Positions 52,631 to 62,388 of a stretch of DNA of 64,000 nucleotides are shown in pieces. The notes beneath the pieces are model-generated. The model ran no database searches and had not been told where the DNA came from. It was given only the letters and a program-made list of their open reading frames with translations. The stretch is taken from positions 372,001 through 436,000 of the forward strand of contig NZ_CP083560.1 in assembly GCF_025143825.1 (NCBI RefSeq). The letters run 5' to 3'. Within the stretch, counting starts at the first letter, position 1. The number at the start of each line of letters is the position of its first letter. The stretch comes from Sulfitobacter sp. S223 (GTDB lineage: Bacteria; Pseudomonadota; Alphaproteobacteria; Rhodobacterales; Rhodobacteraceae). The translations under genes were made by a program, and so were the position numbers.

Positions 52631-53791
52631 TTAGGTTTTGACGTGCTTTACGGGTGCATAAACCGGTTGCTGTAGCTGATCATGAATAGCCAGATGTCGG
52701 ATTAAATCAGAGAAAGTGACCACGCCGACCAGTTTATGGTTCGACAGGACCAAAAACTTGCGCTGCCCAGTTTTCGAGATGGTTTCGAAAAGGTCCTTTA
52801 TCAGGGTGCTCTCATCAATGGTGGACGAACTTCCCAAGTTAACAAAGACATCATCGACCCGTATAGATTTCCAGTTTTCACGTTCAATCCCCGCCAGAAT
52901 GGACAGGTCTACCTGACCAAGAAGTACATCGCCTTCGACAACTGGAACAAAGGTCAAACGTTTCTCCAGGATGATGTCATCCGCCAGCTCAGAAATGGTC
53001 ATCTCAGGGCTTGCTGTAACGGGGTCATGCGTCATCAGCGCTTTGACTGTCTGGTCACCAAAAGCAACCTTAGCGAGCTCTTGGGAGTAGCTGGCACGGG
53101 CGGCCAACAAAACAAACCCGCCTATTATTAGTTGCCAAAGTCCGGCAACTATCGCGCCTTGCCACAGCACTAGGATGCCCAAACCCATCAAGGAATACGC
53201 GAGAAATGTGCCTGCTTGCGTGGCGATGCGGGTAGCAGAGAGGGCATTGCCAGATCGCGCCCACAACGCTGCGCGTAGAATCCGCCCACCATCAAGTGGA
53301 AAGGCCGGCAGCAGATTGAATATAGCAAGCACAAGATTGATGGTCGAAAGGTAAGAGGCGATTTCGATGAATGCGATGGGCAGGCCAAGCACTGCGGCAA
53401 GATATTCCAGTACCCAAAAGCCTGCGGCAAGGCAAAGCGACATCAGGGGGCCTGCTGCTGCTATCTGGATTTCTGCGCGCGCCGACGGAGGATCAGATTC
53501 AAGCTCGGCCACGCCTCCAAACAGGAAAAGCGTTATGCTCTTGATTTGAACGCCAAGACGACGCGCAGCAATGGAATGCGCCAGCTCATGCAATAGCAGA
53601 GAAGCAAACAGACCCAGCATCGCGATGACGGCGACTATGAAGTAGATAAGGGGGCTCGCGTTGGGCATCACACTTGGAAAGAACTCGCGTGATAAGGTCC
53701 AAGTTATGAGCGCAGCAATGATCAGCCAGCTTGGATCGACTTTTATGTCGAACCGATTAAACGTGAATATTTTGATCGCGTTAGAAAACAT
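52631..53791 (-). CDS. Site-2 protease-type membrane metalloprotease with two CBS domains
   Basis: A 386-residue intramembrane zinc protease of the M50/SpoIVFB group. The HELAH zinc site is at 68-72 in a membrane segment, and the third ligand Asp167 is in NLLPAFPLDGGR (159-170). About six membrane segments fill 1-235. Two CBS domains (about 250-305 and 315-375) follow and may sense adenine nucleotides. Such proteases cut membrane-bound anti-sigma factors or signal proteins; the target here is unknown. An FNR-type box lies 49 bp upstream. Confidence 0.9.
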   Translation of the reverse strand: MFSNAIKIFTFNRFDIKVDPSWLIIAALITWTLSREFFPSVMPNASPLIYFIVAVIAMLGLFASLLLHELAHSIAARRLGVQIKSITLFLFGGVAELESDPPSARAEIQIAAAGPLMSLCLAAGFWVLEYLAAVLGLPIAFIEIASYLSTINLVLAIFNLLPAFPLDGGRILRAALWARSGNALSATRIATQAGTFLAYSLMGLGILVLWQGAIVAGLWQLIIGGFVLLAARASYSQELAKVAFGDQTVKALMTHDPVTASPEMTISELADDIILEKRLTFVPVVEGDVLLGQVDLSILAGIERENWKSIRVDDVFVNLGSSSTIDESTLIKDLFETISKTGQRKFLVLSNHKLVGVVTFSDLIRHLAIHDQLQQPVYAPVKHVKT

Positions 53792-53839
53792 GGCACTCTC
53801 ATTTTTAAGAGAATATTACCGAGCGTTGAAGCTGCCCGA

Positions 53840-53853
53840 GTGACATGGATCAA
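53840..53853 (-). promoter_or_regulatory. FNR-type box (variant) before the S2P/CBS gene
   Basis: Reverse strand TTGAT-CCAT-GTCAC, eight of ten consensus half-site bases. Its centre predicts a transcription start about 14 bp before the S2P gene's ATG. The weakest of the set. Confidence 0.45.
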
Positions 53854-53944
53854 TCGTGATCCGCTAGGATGACAAAACCTGTCATCTAGCACTAGGTGTG
53901 TTGCATAAATACCTATATTTTCTTGCGCCAATCGCTGTGCTGCA

Positions 53945-53958
53945 TTGAGAATTGTCAA
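53945..53958. promoter_or_regulatory. FNR-type box before the phasin gene
   Basis: TTGAG-AATT-GTCAA, nine of ten half-site bases. Its centre predicts transcription from about 53993, 28 bp before the phasin ATG. Confidence 0.6.
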
Positions 53959-54020
53959 TGGAAGTCGGGATAAACAGCCTAGGTTCAACCGGTAACTGCA
54001 CAAGCCGGAGAGGCCGAAAA

Positions 54021-54374
54021 ATGACCACCAAATCAGAGACACCAAATCCGACACCCAGTAAAAGCAGCGACCCTTTTGGCATGTTCGGCAAAGTTCAGGA
54101 AACTTTGCTCGGTAACATGATTGAAATGAGCGCTGCCTGGACTGAAATGATCAATGACATGCGTGCAGAAGTCTCAAGCTTCGTTGTGGACCGGATTAGA
54201 GAAGACGTGAAAACGCAGCAGGATATCATGAATTGTAAAACCATCGCTGACGTGCAGCGCGTTCAGGGTGAATTCATGGAGAAGGCGATGAAGCAATATC
54301 AGGCCGAGACCCATAAACTGCTTGCGATTGGCAAGGCGTCCCAAGCTTCGATAAGCGATGGCAAAACGAACTAG
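54021..54374 (+). CDS. Phasin-family protein
   Basis: A 117-residue amphipathic helical protein of the phasin_2 type, which coats polyhydroxyalkanoate granules or binds membranes. Helical heptad-like pattern spans about 20-105 (NMIEMSAAWTEMINDMRAEVSSFVVDRIREDVKTQQDIMNCKTIADVQ), with the family-typical NCKTIADVQRVQGEFMEKAM. No PHA synthase is nearby. The start at 54021 follows GGAGAGG; the longer frame from 53952 begins next to the FNR-like box and is rejected. Confidence 0.8.
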   Translation: MTTKSETPNPTPSKSSDPFGMFGKVQETLLGNMIEMSAAWTEMINDMRAEVSSFVVDRIREDVKTQQDIMNCKTIADVQRVQGEFMEKAMKQYQAETHKLLAIGKASQASISDGKTN

Positions 54375-54547
54375 AGTCATTCGAACATCTGACCTGCCAG
54401 CGCTATGCTAACGATCTTCCCGCATTTTTGAGTGGGCTGAGCTATTTCTTGTCGTCGACCTATTCTGGTGAAATCGGCAGTCTATCAACTGGTTCAAAAA
54501 CCAATGCGACGGCGTGTTTTCCCTTTTCAGGGCCATTTCTTATTTGG

Positions 54548-55759
54548 TCATGGTTGCCTCCGTTCTACCAACGGGACCCCCGCGCTGATTTTATCGCTGG
54601 GGTGTGTGACGACTTTTTCGCCTTCGGTCAGGTTGGCCAGCACCTCTACCATTCTGTCATTGCGGCGGCCCAAGCTTACGACGCGCAGTTCCGCGATGCC
54701 GTCTTGCAGCAGGAAAACAGCCCATTCAGGCCCTTTGCGGAACGCGGCGCTGAGTGGGACTTGTAAGACATCATCCGCGCGCCATTCGACAATTCGCAGG
54801 AATACAGAAAACCCGTCATTGAGGTTTGCACGTGCATCGCTTTCGCTTGTCAGGGTGAAATAAGCATCGACGCGCTGTTCTTCGATGCCGAGCGCTGAAA
54901 CCTTGGTTCGGGCCTGCGGGTATATCCGGTCCAGCTTTGCTTCAAGCACGGCATCGCCTCCCCAGCGTTCAACATAGGCAAGCGCATCAGAGGGCAGCCG
55001 GACCGCGTCATTGGACAAGATGTCGGCGACGAGCTCCAGTTTTTCGGGGTCGCCTATACTCAAAAGCGGCGTACCGGCTGTGACAGGCCGTTCGCTTATG
55101 GCGGCAACTGAAAGCACGATGCCGTCGGCGGGGGACTTTATTTCAACGCAACAGTCATTTTGTGCCAACCGCCCATCGGTGGGTAACAGCAGGTTGGCGC
55201 GCGCGCGTTGAATTTTGCCATCAGCCATATCTATGCGGGCTTGAGCGGCTTCAATCGCCGCATCTGCTACGGCAAGCTGTTGGCTGGCATCCTCCAGTCG
55301 TGTGACTGATGCCACACCACGTTCCACCATCGTTCGCGTCCGTTCAAATTGTGACCGTGCGTAGGTGCTGGTTTCTTGCGCCTGTTTCAGATCCGCCTCG
55401 GCGACGACCCGCGCGGCCATTGCTTCGTCCAAAGCGGCTTCGGCCTGAAGCTGCGACCGTGCGTCCAGAAGGACCGATGATGAAGGGCGCAAGATTGCAA
55501 CGATTGTTTCACCGGCGAAGACGGTATCCCCTTCATGCACTGGTGATCGCATTGCTGTTCCTGAAATCGGTGCGGCGACTTCGTACAAATCGCGCACTTT
55601 GGTTTGGCCGTCAGCATTGATCGTGACTTCAAGTGGGCCGCGCGAAACTGTGGCAACGTCAACCGGCACAGGTTGCGTGCGAAAACTGACATATGTCAGC
55701 CCTGTAATCAGGGCGATGCCAAGTAAGATCAAGGATATCGTGCGTGTTGAATGTGTCAT
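54548..55759 (-). CDS. HlyD/MacA-type periplasmic adaptor of an ABC exporter
   Basis: A 403-residue membrane-fusion protein. The N-terminal anchor segment is about 7-25. A lipoyl-like half (DLYEVAAPISGTAMRSPVHEGDTVFAGE) precedes a coiled-coil hairpin (about 100-190), followed by the returning lipoyl half (CCVEIKSPADGIVLSV) and beta-barrel (about 230-400). It would join the two upstream-encoded inner-membrane parts to an outer-membrane channel; no TolC-like gene is in the window. The ATG at 55759 is preferred to the GTG at 55765 because GGGAG is properly spaced. Last gene of the ATPase-permease-adaptor operon. Confidence 0.88.
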   Translation of the reverse strand: MTHSTRTISLILLGIALITGLTYVSFRTQPVPVDVATVSRGPLEVTINADGQTKVRDLYEVAAPISGTAMRSPVHEGDTVFAGETIVAILRPSSSVLLDARSQLQAEAALDEAMAARVVAEADLKQAQETSTYARSQFERTRTMVERGVASVTRLEDASQQLAVADAAIEAAQARIDMADGKIQRARANLLLPTDGRLAQNDCCVEIKSPADGIVLSVAAISERPVTAGTPLLSIGDPEKLELVADILSNDAVRLPSDALAYVERWGGDAVLEAKLDRIYPQARTKVSALGIEEQRVDAYFTLTSESDARANLNDGFSVFLRIVEWRADDVLQVPLSAAFRKGPEWAVFLLQDGIAELRVVSLGRRNDRMVEVLANLTEGEKVVTHPSDKISAGVPLVERRQP

Positions 55760-55761
55760 TG

Positions 55762-58137
55762 TCACTCCCGTGTCTTCATGGCCGACACCAAATCCAGCCG
55801 ATCCAGTCTACGTTGCACGATCAGCAGCGATAAAGCTGATGCGATCAGAACCACAAGGCTGGCTTTCGTGAAAGTCGCCGGCTTTAAAATCAAAGGTATC
55901 GCGTACAGATCACTGGTGAAGGCATTGGTCATCAGCTGCGCGATCCATGATCCGATTAGCCAGCCAAACGGTTGTGCAATTACCGCGATCAACATCATTT
56001 CGCCCATCAGAATATAGGATACTTCGCCCCGTCCAAACCCGAGAATGCGTAGGCTTGCCAGTTCTCTGGCCCGCTCCGACAGCTGTATGCGCGCCGCGTT
56101 GTAAGTGACGCCAATTGTGATCAACACAGCAATCACGACGTAAATGGTGTTCATGACAAAGACGTTCTGCTCAATGGTAGCTTGAAATGATCTGCGGTTC
56201 TCGGTCATTTCCGCTAATCCCGCGATGCGCGGGGTGTTCTTGATCGCCGCGTGCAGGGCATTTGTCTGGCTTTTGTCCAGCGTGATGTTCGCGGCTGATA
56301 TACGCGGGGCCTGACGAAAGAGCGCGTTCATATACTCAAAATCCATGTAAGCGCCCAAGCCAAAGTGCAACTCGACTATCATTGTCACACCAACCTGAAC
56401 GGTTTCACGCCTGCCGCTCAGGAATTCGACTTGGATCTGTTCACCTACCTGTGCGCCCAGCTGCTCCGCGAGCCTTTCTGAAAGAACGATGCCGCCCGCT
56501 GGGGTATCCACTGTGTTGCCATCCGTATCCAGAATGCGGCTTAGGTTACTGTCAGGGTGGCGCGATTCAATCGTCACGCGTTTTTCCAGATGACCATTGC
56601 GCAATTTGGCTGCATGAAACTGTTGGCCTTCAGCTTGCAACACCCCGGGCAGGTTTCGCACATCTTCTAACGCAGCCTCGGGTAGGTCTTCAGCAAACAG
56701 CAGCATCGCGTCTTGTCGGTTTGTCTGGTGAAAGGCGAAATCGATAATTTCGTCCAGCGCATCGCTGATGAAAGTTGCTGAAATGACGGACGCAACGGCC
56801 AGAGCAAGCCCAAGCGCAGTTAACGTGCTGCGCAATGGCCAGCGCAGCAGGGACCGCAGGATCATCACGGTCGATTGTGTTAGGCGCATGCGAGCCATGG
56901 CATCGTCCATGAATGTCCGCTTGAACCTAGGTGGGGACGGGGGTTGCATTGCGATTGCTGGTGCAAGAGTTGCTGCTTTTAGCGCGCCCTGCGCGGCCCC
57001 TAAGCTGGTCGTGGCAACGCCTGCCAGTCCGGCCACCGCATAAACCCAATAAGGAACCTGAAAGATCACATAAGGAAAATCAAAAAACTGGGCATATTGC
57101 CAAGCCGTTGCCCGTGCCAGTGCCGTGCCGGTAATCCAGCCAATCACAACACCTACCACCGCAACCAACGCGGCCAGCATCAGGTAATGCAGGCAAATTT
57201 CAGCGTTCGTATAGCCAACGGCCTTTAACAGGCCAATCTCGCTGCGTTCCAGCGTGATGATGCGGCTCATGACCATGCTGACCAGAAACCCCGAGATCGC
57301 AAAAAAGACAGGCGGTAGGACGATCGCCATCCCTTTGAGTTCTTTCAATTGCGCATCAAGGAAGGCATCTGACTGATGATTGGACCGACCATAGGCCGCC
57401 AAGCCCCCGTAGGGCGCTAGGAGTATATCAAGCCTGTCGATCACCGCATCCTGTTGGATGCCCGCGGCCAGTGAAAGCGACACATCGTTGAACGCGCCGT
57501 CCATATCAAAGACCGCAGCGACCGTACGTTCGGGCATCCAGATTATTCCGAAGGCCTCATTGTCGGGCATCAGTGCCCCCGGTCCGATGGTGTAAACAAA
57601 TTCAGGCGACAATGCTGTTCCAACGATGACAAGTTCACGTTTCTGGCCGTTGATATTGGCCCCGAACGTGTCGTCCAATTGAAATTTGTTGGCTTCTGCG
57701 AAAGGTGCATTGACCAGGACTTCATCGCTCTTGAGTGGGTCTGGCAGGCGCCCCGAAACGAGAACGGGGACATTCAATAGGGGTTCGGACGATTCAGGGT
57801 ATGAAATGATGTGGCCTACCGCCGTGCGCGTACTGCCAGCTATGTCGAGGATCGCGGCCCCTGATATGCGTGCTTCGACGCCGATTACCCCGTCGATACG
57901 CTCTATCTCTGGCAGCAAGGACAAGGGTACGCGTTTCGCCTGAGCGAAAACGTCTGCAAACCGGTTGCGCTCATAGTAGGCATCGCGCGTTTCGGACAAC
58001 GCCTTATGCATCCCGACCGATGTCAAAAGAATAGCAACGCCACAGGCAAGGACGAGAGCAATCGCAACGGCCTGTAGTGAGAGCCGTCGAAAATCCCTAA
58101 GGAGTTTTTTGTTTATTGCTCGCATCCCGATCACCAT
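55762..58137 (-). CDS. ABC transporter permease with two FtsX domains
   Basis: A 791-residue MacB/LolC-like permease that joins two FtsX units. Membrane segments lie near 20-42, 270-400 (three segments around one FtsX core) and 430-450, with a second core near 680-780. Large extracytoplasmic domains fill the gaps. The second core carries the FtsX-type sequence [24 protein letters not shown]. The first carries [18 protein letters not shown]. It overlaps the ATPase gene end by seven bases and the adaptor start, so three parts are co-translated. Likely function is lipid/lipoprotein or peptide transport; the substrate is unknown. Confidence 0.88.
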   Translation of the reverse strand: MVIGMRAINKKLLRDFRRLSLQAVAIALVLACGVAILLTSVGMHKALSETRDAYYERNRFADVFAQAKRVPLSLLPEIERIDGVIGVEARISGAAILDIAGSTRTAVGHIISYPESSEPLLNVPVLVSGRLPDPLKSDEVLVNAPFAEANKFQLDDTFGANINGQKRELVIVGTALSPEFVYTIGPGALMPDNEAFGIIWMPERTVAAVFDMDGAFNDVSLSLAAGIQQDAVIDRLDILLAPYGGLAAYGRSNHQSDAFLDAQLKELKGMAIVLPPVFFAISGFLVSMVMSRIITLERSEIGLLKAVGYTNAEICLHYLMLAALVAVVGVVIGWITGTALARATAWQYAQFFDFPYVIFQVPYWVYAVAGLAGVATTSLGAAQGALKAATLAPAIAMQPPSPPRFKRTFMDDAMARMRLTQSTVMILRSLLRWPLRSTLTALGLALAVASVISATFISDALDEIIDFAFHQTNRQDAMLLFAEDLPEAALEDVRNLPGVLQAEGQQFHAAKLRNGHLEKRVTIESRHPDSNLSRILDTDGNTVDTPAGGIVLSERLAEQLGAQVGEQIQVEFLSGRRETVQVGVTMIVELHFGLGAYMDFEYMNALFRQAPRISAANITLDKSQTNALHAAIKNTPRIAGLAEMTENRRSFQATIEQNVFVMNTIYVVIAVLITIGVTYNAARIQLSERARELASLRILGFGRGEVSYILMGEMMLIAVIAQPFGWLIGSWIAQLMTNAFTSDLYAIPLILKPATFTKASLVVLIASALSLLIVQRRLDRLDLVSAMKTRE

Positions 58138-58838
58138 GTGATTTCTGCAGGGGCAAGGCGGTTTTCGTTCACGCGCACCTCACTAATTTTGCCATCTTGG
58201 AAAAAGATGACGCGGTGGGCCATCCGTTGGATATCGGCATTATGCGTGATCACGACTGTGGTGGTCCCGAACTTTTCATTGATATCGCGAAGCACTTCGA
58301 GCACCTGAACGCCGGTTTTGCTGTCGAGTGCGCCGGTGGGTTCATCACACAGCAAAATCTGGGGGCGCTTTGCAATGGCACGTGCGATAGCGACGCGCTG
58401 CTGTTCTCCGCCGGACATCTCGGAGGGGAAGTGGTTCATCCGCTTGCCTAGTCCCACCATTTCCAGTGCTTCATCGGCAGGCATGGGGTCGGGCGCCACA
58501 TCGGTCACCAGTTGTACATTCTCGAGCGCGGTCAGGCTTGGCATCAGATTATAGAACTGAAACACAAATCCCACATGGTCGCGGCGAAATTTGGTCAGCG
58601 CGCGCTCAGACATGTTCGTCAATTCGATGTCTTTAAACCAGACCCTTCCATCTGTTGCGTGATCTAATCCACCAAGAATATTTAGTAAGGTTGATTTACC
58701 ACTGCCAGACGGGCCGAGAAGCACAGTGAATTCACTTTCGTACAATGCAAGATCAACACCTGCCAATGCGAAAATTTTTACTTCCCCAGTTTCATAAACC
58801 TTGGTGACACCCTCGGTCTTAAAGATCATGCCAGCCAC
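58131..58838 (-). CDS. ABC transporter ATP-binding protein (MacB/LolD type)
   Basis: A 235-residue ATPase of the LolD/MacB/FtsE class. Walker A is GPSGSGKST, the signature motif is [14 protein letters not shown], Walker B is [16 protein letters not shown] and the H-loop is [12 protein letters not shown]. It drives the FtsX-type permease encoded next. Start codon is GTG at 58838, seven bases after AGGAG; an internal ATG at 58829 is too far from that site. An FNR-type box lies 49 bp upstream and a GATAAA -10-like element in between, so the exporter appears to be part of the low-oxygen island. Confidence 0.9.
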   Translation of the reverse strand: MAGMIFKTEGVTKVYETGEVKIFALAGVDLALYESEFTVLLGPSGSGKSTLLNILGGLDHATDGRVWFKDIELTNMSERALTKFRRDHVGFVFQFYNLMPSLTALENVQLVTDVAPDPMPADEALEMVGLGKRMNHFPSEMSGGEQQRVAIARAIAKRPQILLCDEPTGALDSKTGVQVLEVLRDINEKFGTTTVVITHNADIQRMAHRVIFFQDGKISEVRVNENRLAPAEITW

Positions 58839-58886
58839 AAAACTCTCCTATCTTGGGTTGGTTTATCGGGTGTTAGATAGACGCGA

Positions 58887-58900
58887 TTGACCGAACTCAA
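58887..58900. promoter_or_regulatory. FNR-type box upstream of the ABC exporter operon
   Basis: TTGAC-CGAA-CTCAA, the same variant as the box at 45093. Centre to the GATAAA -10-like element (reverse strand 58867-58862) is 29 bp, which fits an FNR class II promoter starting near 58852. Confidence 0.65.
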
Positions 58901-58949
58901 TTCTGTGGCGCAGAGTTGACTGCCGTCCGGGGGCGAAGATCATACCGGA

Positions 58950-59195
58950 TCAGGCGGTATGGTTTTCGAGATAGGTGAGCAAACTGTCAAAGCTTTGCAT
59001 CTGATCATAATCCGCCTCGGGCATTGGCAGGGAAAATTCGCGCCCCAAAGCGGTGACCAAATTCAGAAAATCGATGGAGTCGATATCGAATTCATCGCGC
59101 AGATCAGCCTTTGTATCGATTGTGTCGATGTCAATTTCCGGGGCGATCCGGCCAAGATGTTTGATGAGGGCTTCGCGCAGATTTGCGGGGCTCAT
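58950..59195 (-). CDS. Acyl carrier protein
   Basis: An 81-residue acidic four-helix carrier protein. Ser40 in FDIDSIDFLNLV is the site for 4'-phosphopantetheine (normally DSL, here DSI). It is the final gene of an operon with acetyl-CoA synthetase, E1 and E2 genes, and its ATG overlaps the E2 stop (ATGA). A stand-alone ACP is not a usual part of a 2-oxoacid dehydrogenase complex. It may hold an acyl group made by the complex for a downstream transferase. Sequence is unlike housekeeping AcpP (no TVELVMALEEEF), supporting a specialised role. Confidence 0.88.
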   Translation of the reverse strand: MSPANLREALIKHLGRIAPEIDIDTIDTKADLRDEFDIDSIDFLNLVTALGREFSLPMPEADYDQMQSFDSLLTYLENHTA

Positions 59196-60388
59196 AGTGT
59201 ATCCGGCGTTTGCAACTGGCTGATGATATTCCGCAGGAAGCGGGCGCCGCGATGACCGTCACTGACCCGGTGATCTGCTGCCAATGTGATCGTAGCGCTC
59301 CGGCGTGCAATGACTCCACCGTCAAGCACAGCGGGCTGCCAGCTTGGTGTTCCGATAACGATGATCGCGACTTGCGGTGGGAAAATAACGCCAGTGATAC
59401 CAGCGACGCCGCGCTCACCAAGGCTTGTCAGGGTAATGGTCGGATCTGACAGTTCACGGGCACGAAACCGGCCTTGGCGTACACGCTCAACAAGATCGCG
59501 CAATCGTACCATCAGGTGATCCAGGCTGCCCGTGTCAGTGTCGTGAATAGCGGGGGCAACCAAACCGCCGCCACGCAGGTTTATAGCCATTCCCACATGG
59601 GGCGCGTCCGCAGGAACGAACTGGCCATCCGTGAAGTGGCCATTGAACTCAGGATACTTCTTCACGGCGCGTGCAATCGCGCGCAGGAATAGCACACCCG
59701 CTACTAGTCGCTGGTCAGGTGGGCGTTCGGCATTTTGGACGGCGACAAATTCTTCGGCTGCGGTCAGATCGATGGTGTCGGACAGGTAGTAGTGCGGAAT
59801 CTCTCTTTTGGAGCGCGACATTGCGTCTGAAATTGCCTGTCGCATGGCAGACATGGGCGTGGTTTCATCTAACTCTTCAAGTGGCGATAGGTCTCGCAGT
59901 GAGATAATTTTTTCCGTGCCAAATGATCTAAGGTCAATGGCTGCCTGCGCCGCGCGGCGGCGTGCGGCTGGTGTCACCCGCTGTCGCGTTCGTTCGGGCC
60001 TTCTGGGCGATAGATTTGACGCAGGAGGCACAATTTCAGGCTCGATCGGCGGCGCATTTTCCGGTGGCGGCGGTTGAATCTCCGGACCTTCCGGTTGCTG
60101 TATCGGATCAGCGGGCTCTTGTATTTCCGGTTCGGATGGCGGATCCGGAATGTCGCTGGCGCGGATCATTGCAATGGGTGTGCCGACGGGAACCTTGCGG
60201 CCCAGCGGTACCGTCCAACTGTCCAGAATGCCGTCTTCAAACACCTCGATTTCGATTGTCCCTTTTTGGGTTTCCACCGCTGCGATGATATCGCCCCGTT
60301 TGACGGGGCTTCCCGGTTCGACAAGCTGTTCGACCATAATTCCATCCTCCATATCTGCACCCAGCGAAGGCATTAAAAACGGCTTCAT
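59192..60388 (-). CDS. Dihydrolipoamide acyltransferase (E2) of a 2-oxoacid dehydrogenase complex
   Basis: A 398-residue E2 with one lipoyl domain (1-78; lipoyl Lys42 in [12 protein letters not shown]), a Pro/Glu-rich linker (about 80-128), a peripheral subunit-binding domain (about 130-165; [14 protein letters not shown]) and a catalytic acyltransferase core (about 185-398) with the HRVSDG active site (His373, Asp377). It moves the acyl group from lipoyl to CoA. The start at 60388 overlaps the E1 stop; a longer frame to 60496 lies within E1 and is rejected. No E3 gene is in the window, so it likely borrows the shared lipoamide dehydrogenase. Confidence 0.92.
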   Translation of the reverse strand: MKPFLMPSLGADMEDGIMVEQLVEPGSPVKRGDIIAAVETQKGTIEIEVFEDGILDSWTVPLGRKVPVGTPIAMIRASDIPDPPSEPEIQEPADPIQQPEGPEIQPPPPENAPPIEPEIVPPASNLSPRRPERTRQRVTPAARRRAAQAAIDLRSFGTEKIISLRDLSPLEELDETTPMSAMRQAISDAMSRSKREIPHYYLSDTIDLTAAEEFVAVQNAERPPDQRLVAGVLFLRAIARAVKKYPEFNGHFTDGQFVPADAPHVGMAINLRGGGLVAPAIHDTDTGSLDHLMVRLRDLVERVRQGRFRARELSDPTITLTSLGERGVAGITGVIFPPQVAIIVIGTPSWQPAVLDGGVIARRSATITLAADHRVSDGHRGARFLRNIISQLQTPDTL

Positions 60389-62388
60389 GGGACTTGCTTC
60401 ATTAGTTGCTTTACCGCGTCCACGATGGTGGCGGGCTGTGGCAGCGCGGCCTGTTCCAGATGGCGCGCGTAGGGGATCGGGACCTCTGCGCTGCACACTC
60501 TTCCAATGGGGGCATCCAGTTCGAAGAACGACTTTTCTGCCAGACGCATTCCGATTTCCGCAGACAGGCTGCCACTGCGCCAGCCTTCATCAACCACCAG
60601 AACACGGTGGGTGCGCGCCAATGACGCGCGGATGGTGTCCATATCAAGAGGGCGCAAGCTGCGCAGGTCAATCACCTCGGCTGAAATGCCGGATTGGGCC
60701 AAGACGTCTGCAGCATCCAGAGTTTTGAAAAGTGACCCCCCGTAAGTCACCAAAGTGATATCGTCACCAGCGCGGCGTACGACGGCGCGGTCAATATCGA
60801 CGGGGCCCGCGTTTTCAGCGATGTCACCTGCCATATTGTACAGCATGACATTTTCGAAAATCAGGACTGGATCCGGATCTTCAAGCGCAGTCCACAGCAT
60901 GCCACGCGCGTCCTCCAGCGTGGCAGGGGCCAGTACTCTCAAACCGGGGATATGGGCATACCACCCCTCAAGGCTGTGGGAATGTTGCGCGGCGAGTTGT
61001 TTGCCTGCACCAGTCGCCATACGGATCACCACAGGTACGCCGAACTGGTTGTTAGACATGTGCCGCAAGGTAGCGGCGGTATTCATGATCTGATCCAGAG
61101 CCAGCAGGGAAAAGTTAACTGTCATGACTTCGACAATCGGGCGCATTCCTGCAATAGCGGCCCCGATGCCCGCGCCTGTAAAACCGGATTCAGACAATGG
61201 TGTGTCGCGGATACGCACGGGCCCGAACCTGTCCAGCAACCCCTTGCTGACTGCGTAGCAGCCGCCATATCGGCCTACGTCCTCTCCCATCAGGAAGACC
61301 CGGTCGTCGCGCTCCATCGCGTCAGTGATCGCGGATTTAACTGCATCGCGGTAGGTCGTCTGGATCATCGGGCCCGGTTCGGGCACGACAGGAGGAGCAG
61401 GGCGGTCAGGGGCCATAACATAGCGCGCCAAGCTCTCTACCGGCTCATCAGTGCCTGCTTCGGCAAATTTGACCGCCTCGTCTATTTCTACCAAGATCTC
61501 GGTCCTGATGTCCTGCAGATCAGCCGGCTGAATCATTCCGCTTTTGATCGCCCAACTTTCAAATCTGGCTATCGGGCCCTTATCCCGCCATTCCGCAACT
61601 TCGGCTTTGTCGCGGTAAAGCTGGGCATCAAACATCGAATGGGCCCGAAACCTGTAGGTTCGGCATTCCAGAAAATATGGCTCGTTTGTTTCTGCAATCG
61701 TTTGCAGGGCGCGACGTGCGGCCGCCTCAACAGCGACGACGTCCATGCCGTCTACAACTTCGGACTGTATGGCATAGCTGCGCGCCTTTGTGGAAATGTC
61801 AGTTTCCGCCTCAGATATATCAAGGGCGGTACCCATTGCGTAACCGTTGTTTTCACACACAAAAAGAATTGGAAGATCCCAAAGGGATGCAAGGTTAAGA
61901 CTTTCGTGAAACTCACCTTCCGCAACCGCGCCTTCGCCAAAGAAACAGGCTGTGACTGCGTTGCTTGAAGTCATTTTGTCGGCGAGAGCCAGCCCGACTG
62001 CCATTGGGATGCCGCCGCCCACGATGGCATTGCCGCCGTAGAAATTGTGATCCTTGCTGAACAGGTGCATGGATCCGCCGCGACCACCTGCGCACCCTTC
62101 GGCTTTGCCGTACATCTCGGCCATGATTGCCCCCATCGGCACTCCGCGCGTCAATGCATGGCCATGTTCGCGGTATGTCGCGACCAGACGGTCCTGCGCT
62201 TCAAGAAGAGGGATGATTCCAGCCGCAATCGCCTCTTCACCGTCATACAGATGCAGAAAACCGCGTATCTTTTCCTGCGTATAGCTTTCGGCGCATTTTT
62301 CCTCAAACAGGCGAATGCGCAGCATCGTCTTGAGCAAATCGCGAACGTGGGCTGTATCAAGGCGGGGTTTGGCGCGGGTCACTGTCAT
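60385..62388 (-). CDS. Fused E1 alpha-beta subunit of a 2-oxoacid/acetoin dehydrogenase
   Basis: A 667-residue ThDP enzyme joining the E1 alpha half (1-325) and beta half (345-667) that are usually separate. Alpha carries [10 protein letters not shown] and the Mg-ThDP motif as GEG (151-153) with Asn180/181; GDG is more usual, and Glu is seen in some members. Beta has [33 protein letters not shown] with conserved acidic and substrate residues. Substrate could be pyruvate, acetoin or a branched 2-oxoacid. ATGA overlaps connect it to the acs gene upstream and to E2 downstream. Confidence 0.9.
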   Translation of the reverse strand: MTVTRAKPRLDTAHVRDLLKTMLRIRLFEEKCAESYTQEKIRGFLHLYDGEEAIAAGIIPLLEAQDRLVATYREHGHALTRGVPMGAIMAEMYGKAEGCAGGRGGSMHLFSKDHNFYGGNAIVGGGIPMAVGLALADKMTSSNAVTACFFGEGAVAEGEFHESLNLASLWDLPILFVCENNGYAMGTALDISEAETDISTKARSYAIQSEVVDGMDVVAVEAAARRALQTIAETNEPYFLECRTYRFRAHSMFDAQLYRDKAEVAEWRDKGPIARFESWAIKSGMIQPADLQDIRTEILVEIDEAVKFAEAGTDEPVESLARYVMAPDRPAPPVVPEPGPMIQTTYRDAVKSAITDAMERDDRVFLMGEDVGRYGGCYAVSKGLLDRFGPVRIRDTPLSESGFTGAGIGAAIAGMRPIVEVMTVNFSLLALDQIMNTAATLRHMSNNQFGVPVVIRMATGAGKQLAAQHSHSLEGWYAHIPGLRVLAPATLEDARGMLWTALEDPDPVLIFENVMLYNMAGDIAENAGPVDIDRAVVRRAGDDITLVTYGGSLFKTLDAADVLAQSGISAEVIDLRSLRPLDMDTIRASLARTHRVLVVDEGWRSGSLSAEIGMRLAEKSFFELDAPIGRVCSAEVPIPYARHLEQAALPQPATIVDAVKQLMKQVP

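Noticed and set aside
54428-54863. Two overlapping forward frames after the phasin gene
   Set aside because: Mostly antisense to the HlyD-type gene and without recognisable domains.
60952-61968. Forward frame of about 338 codons
   Set aside because: Antisense to the E1 gene, with no start signals or family resemblance.
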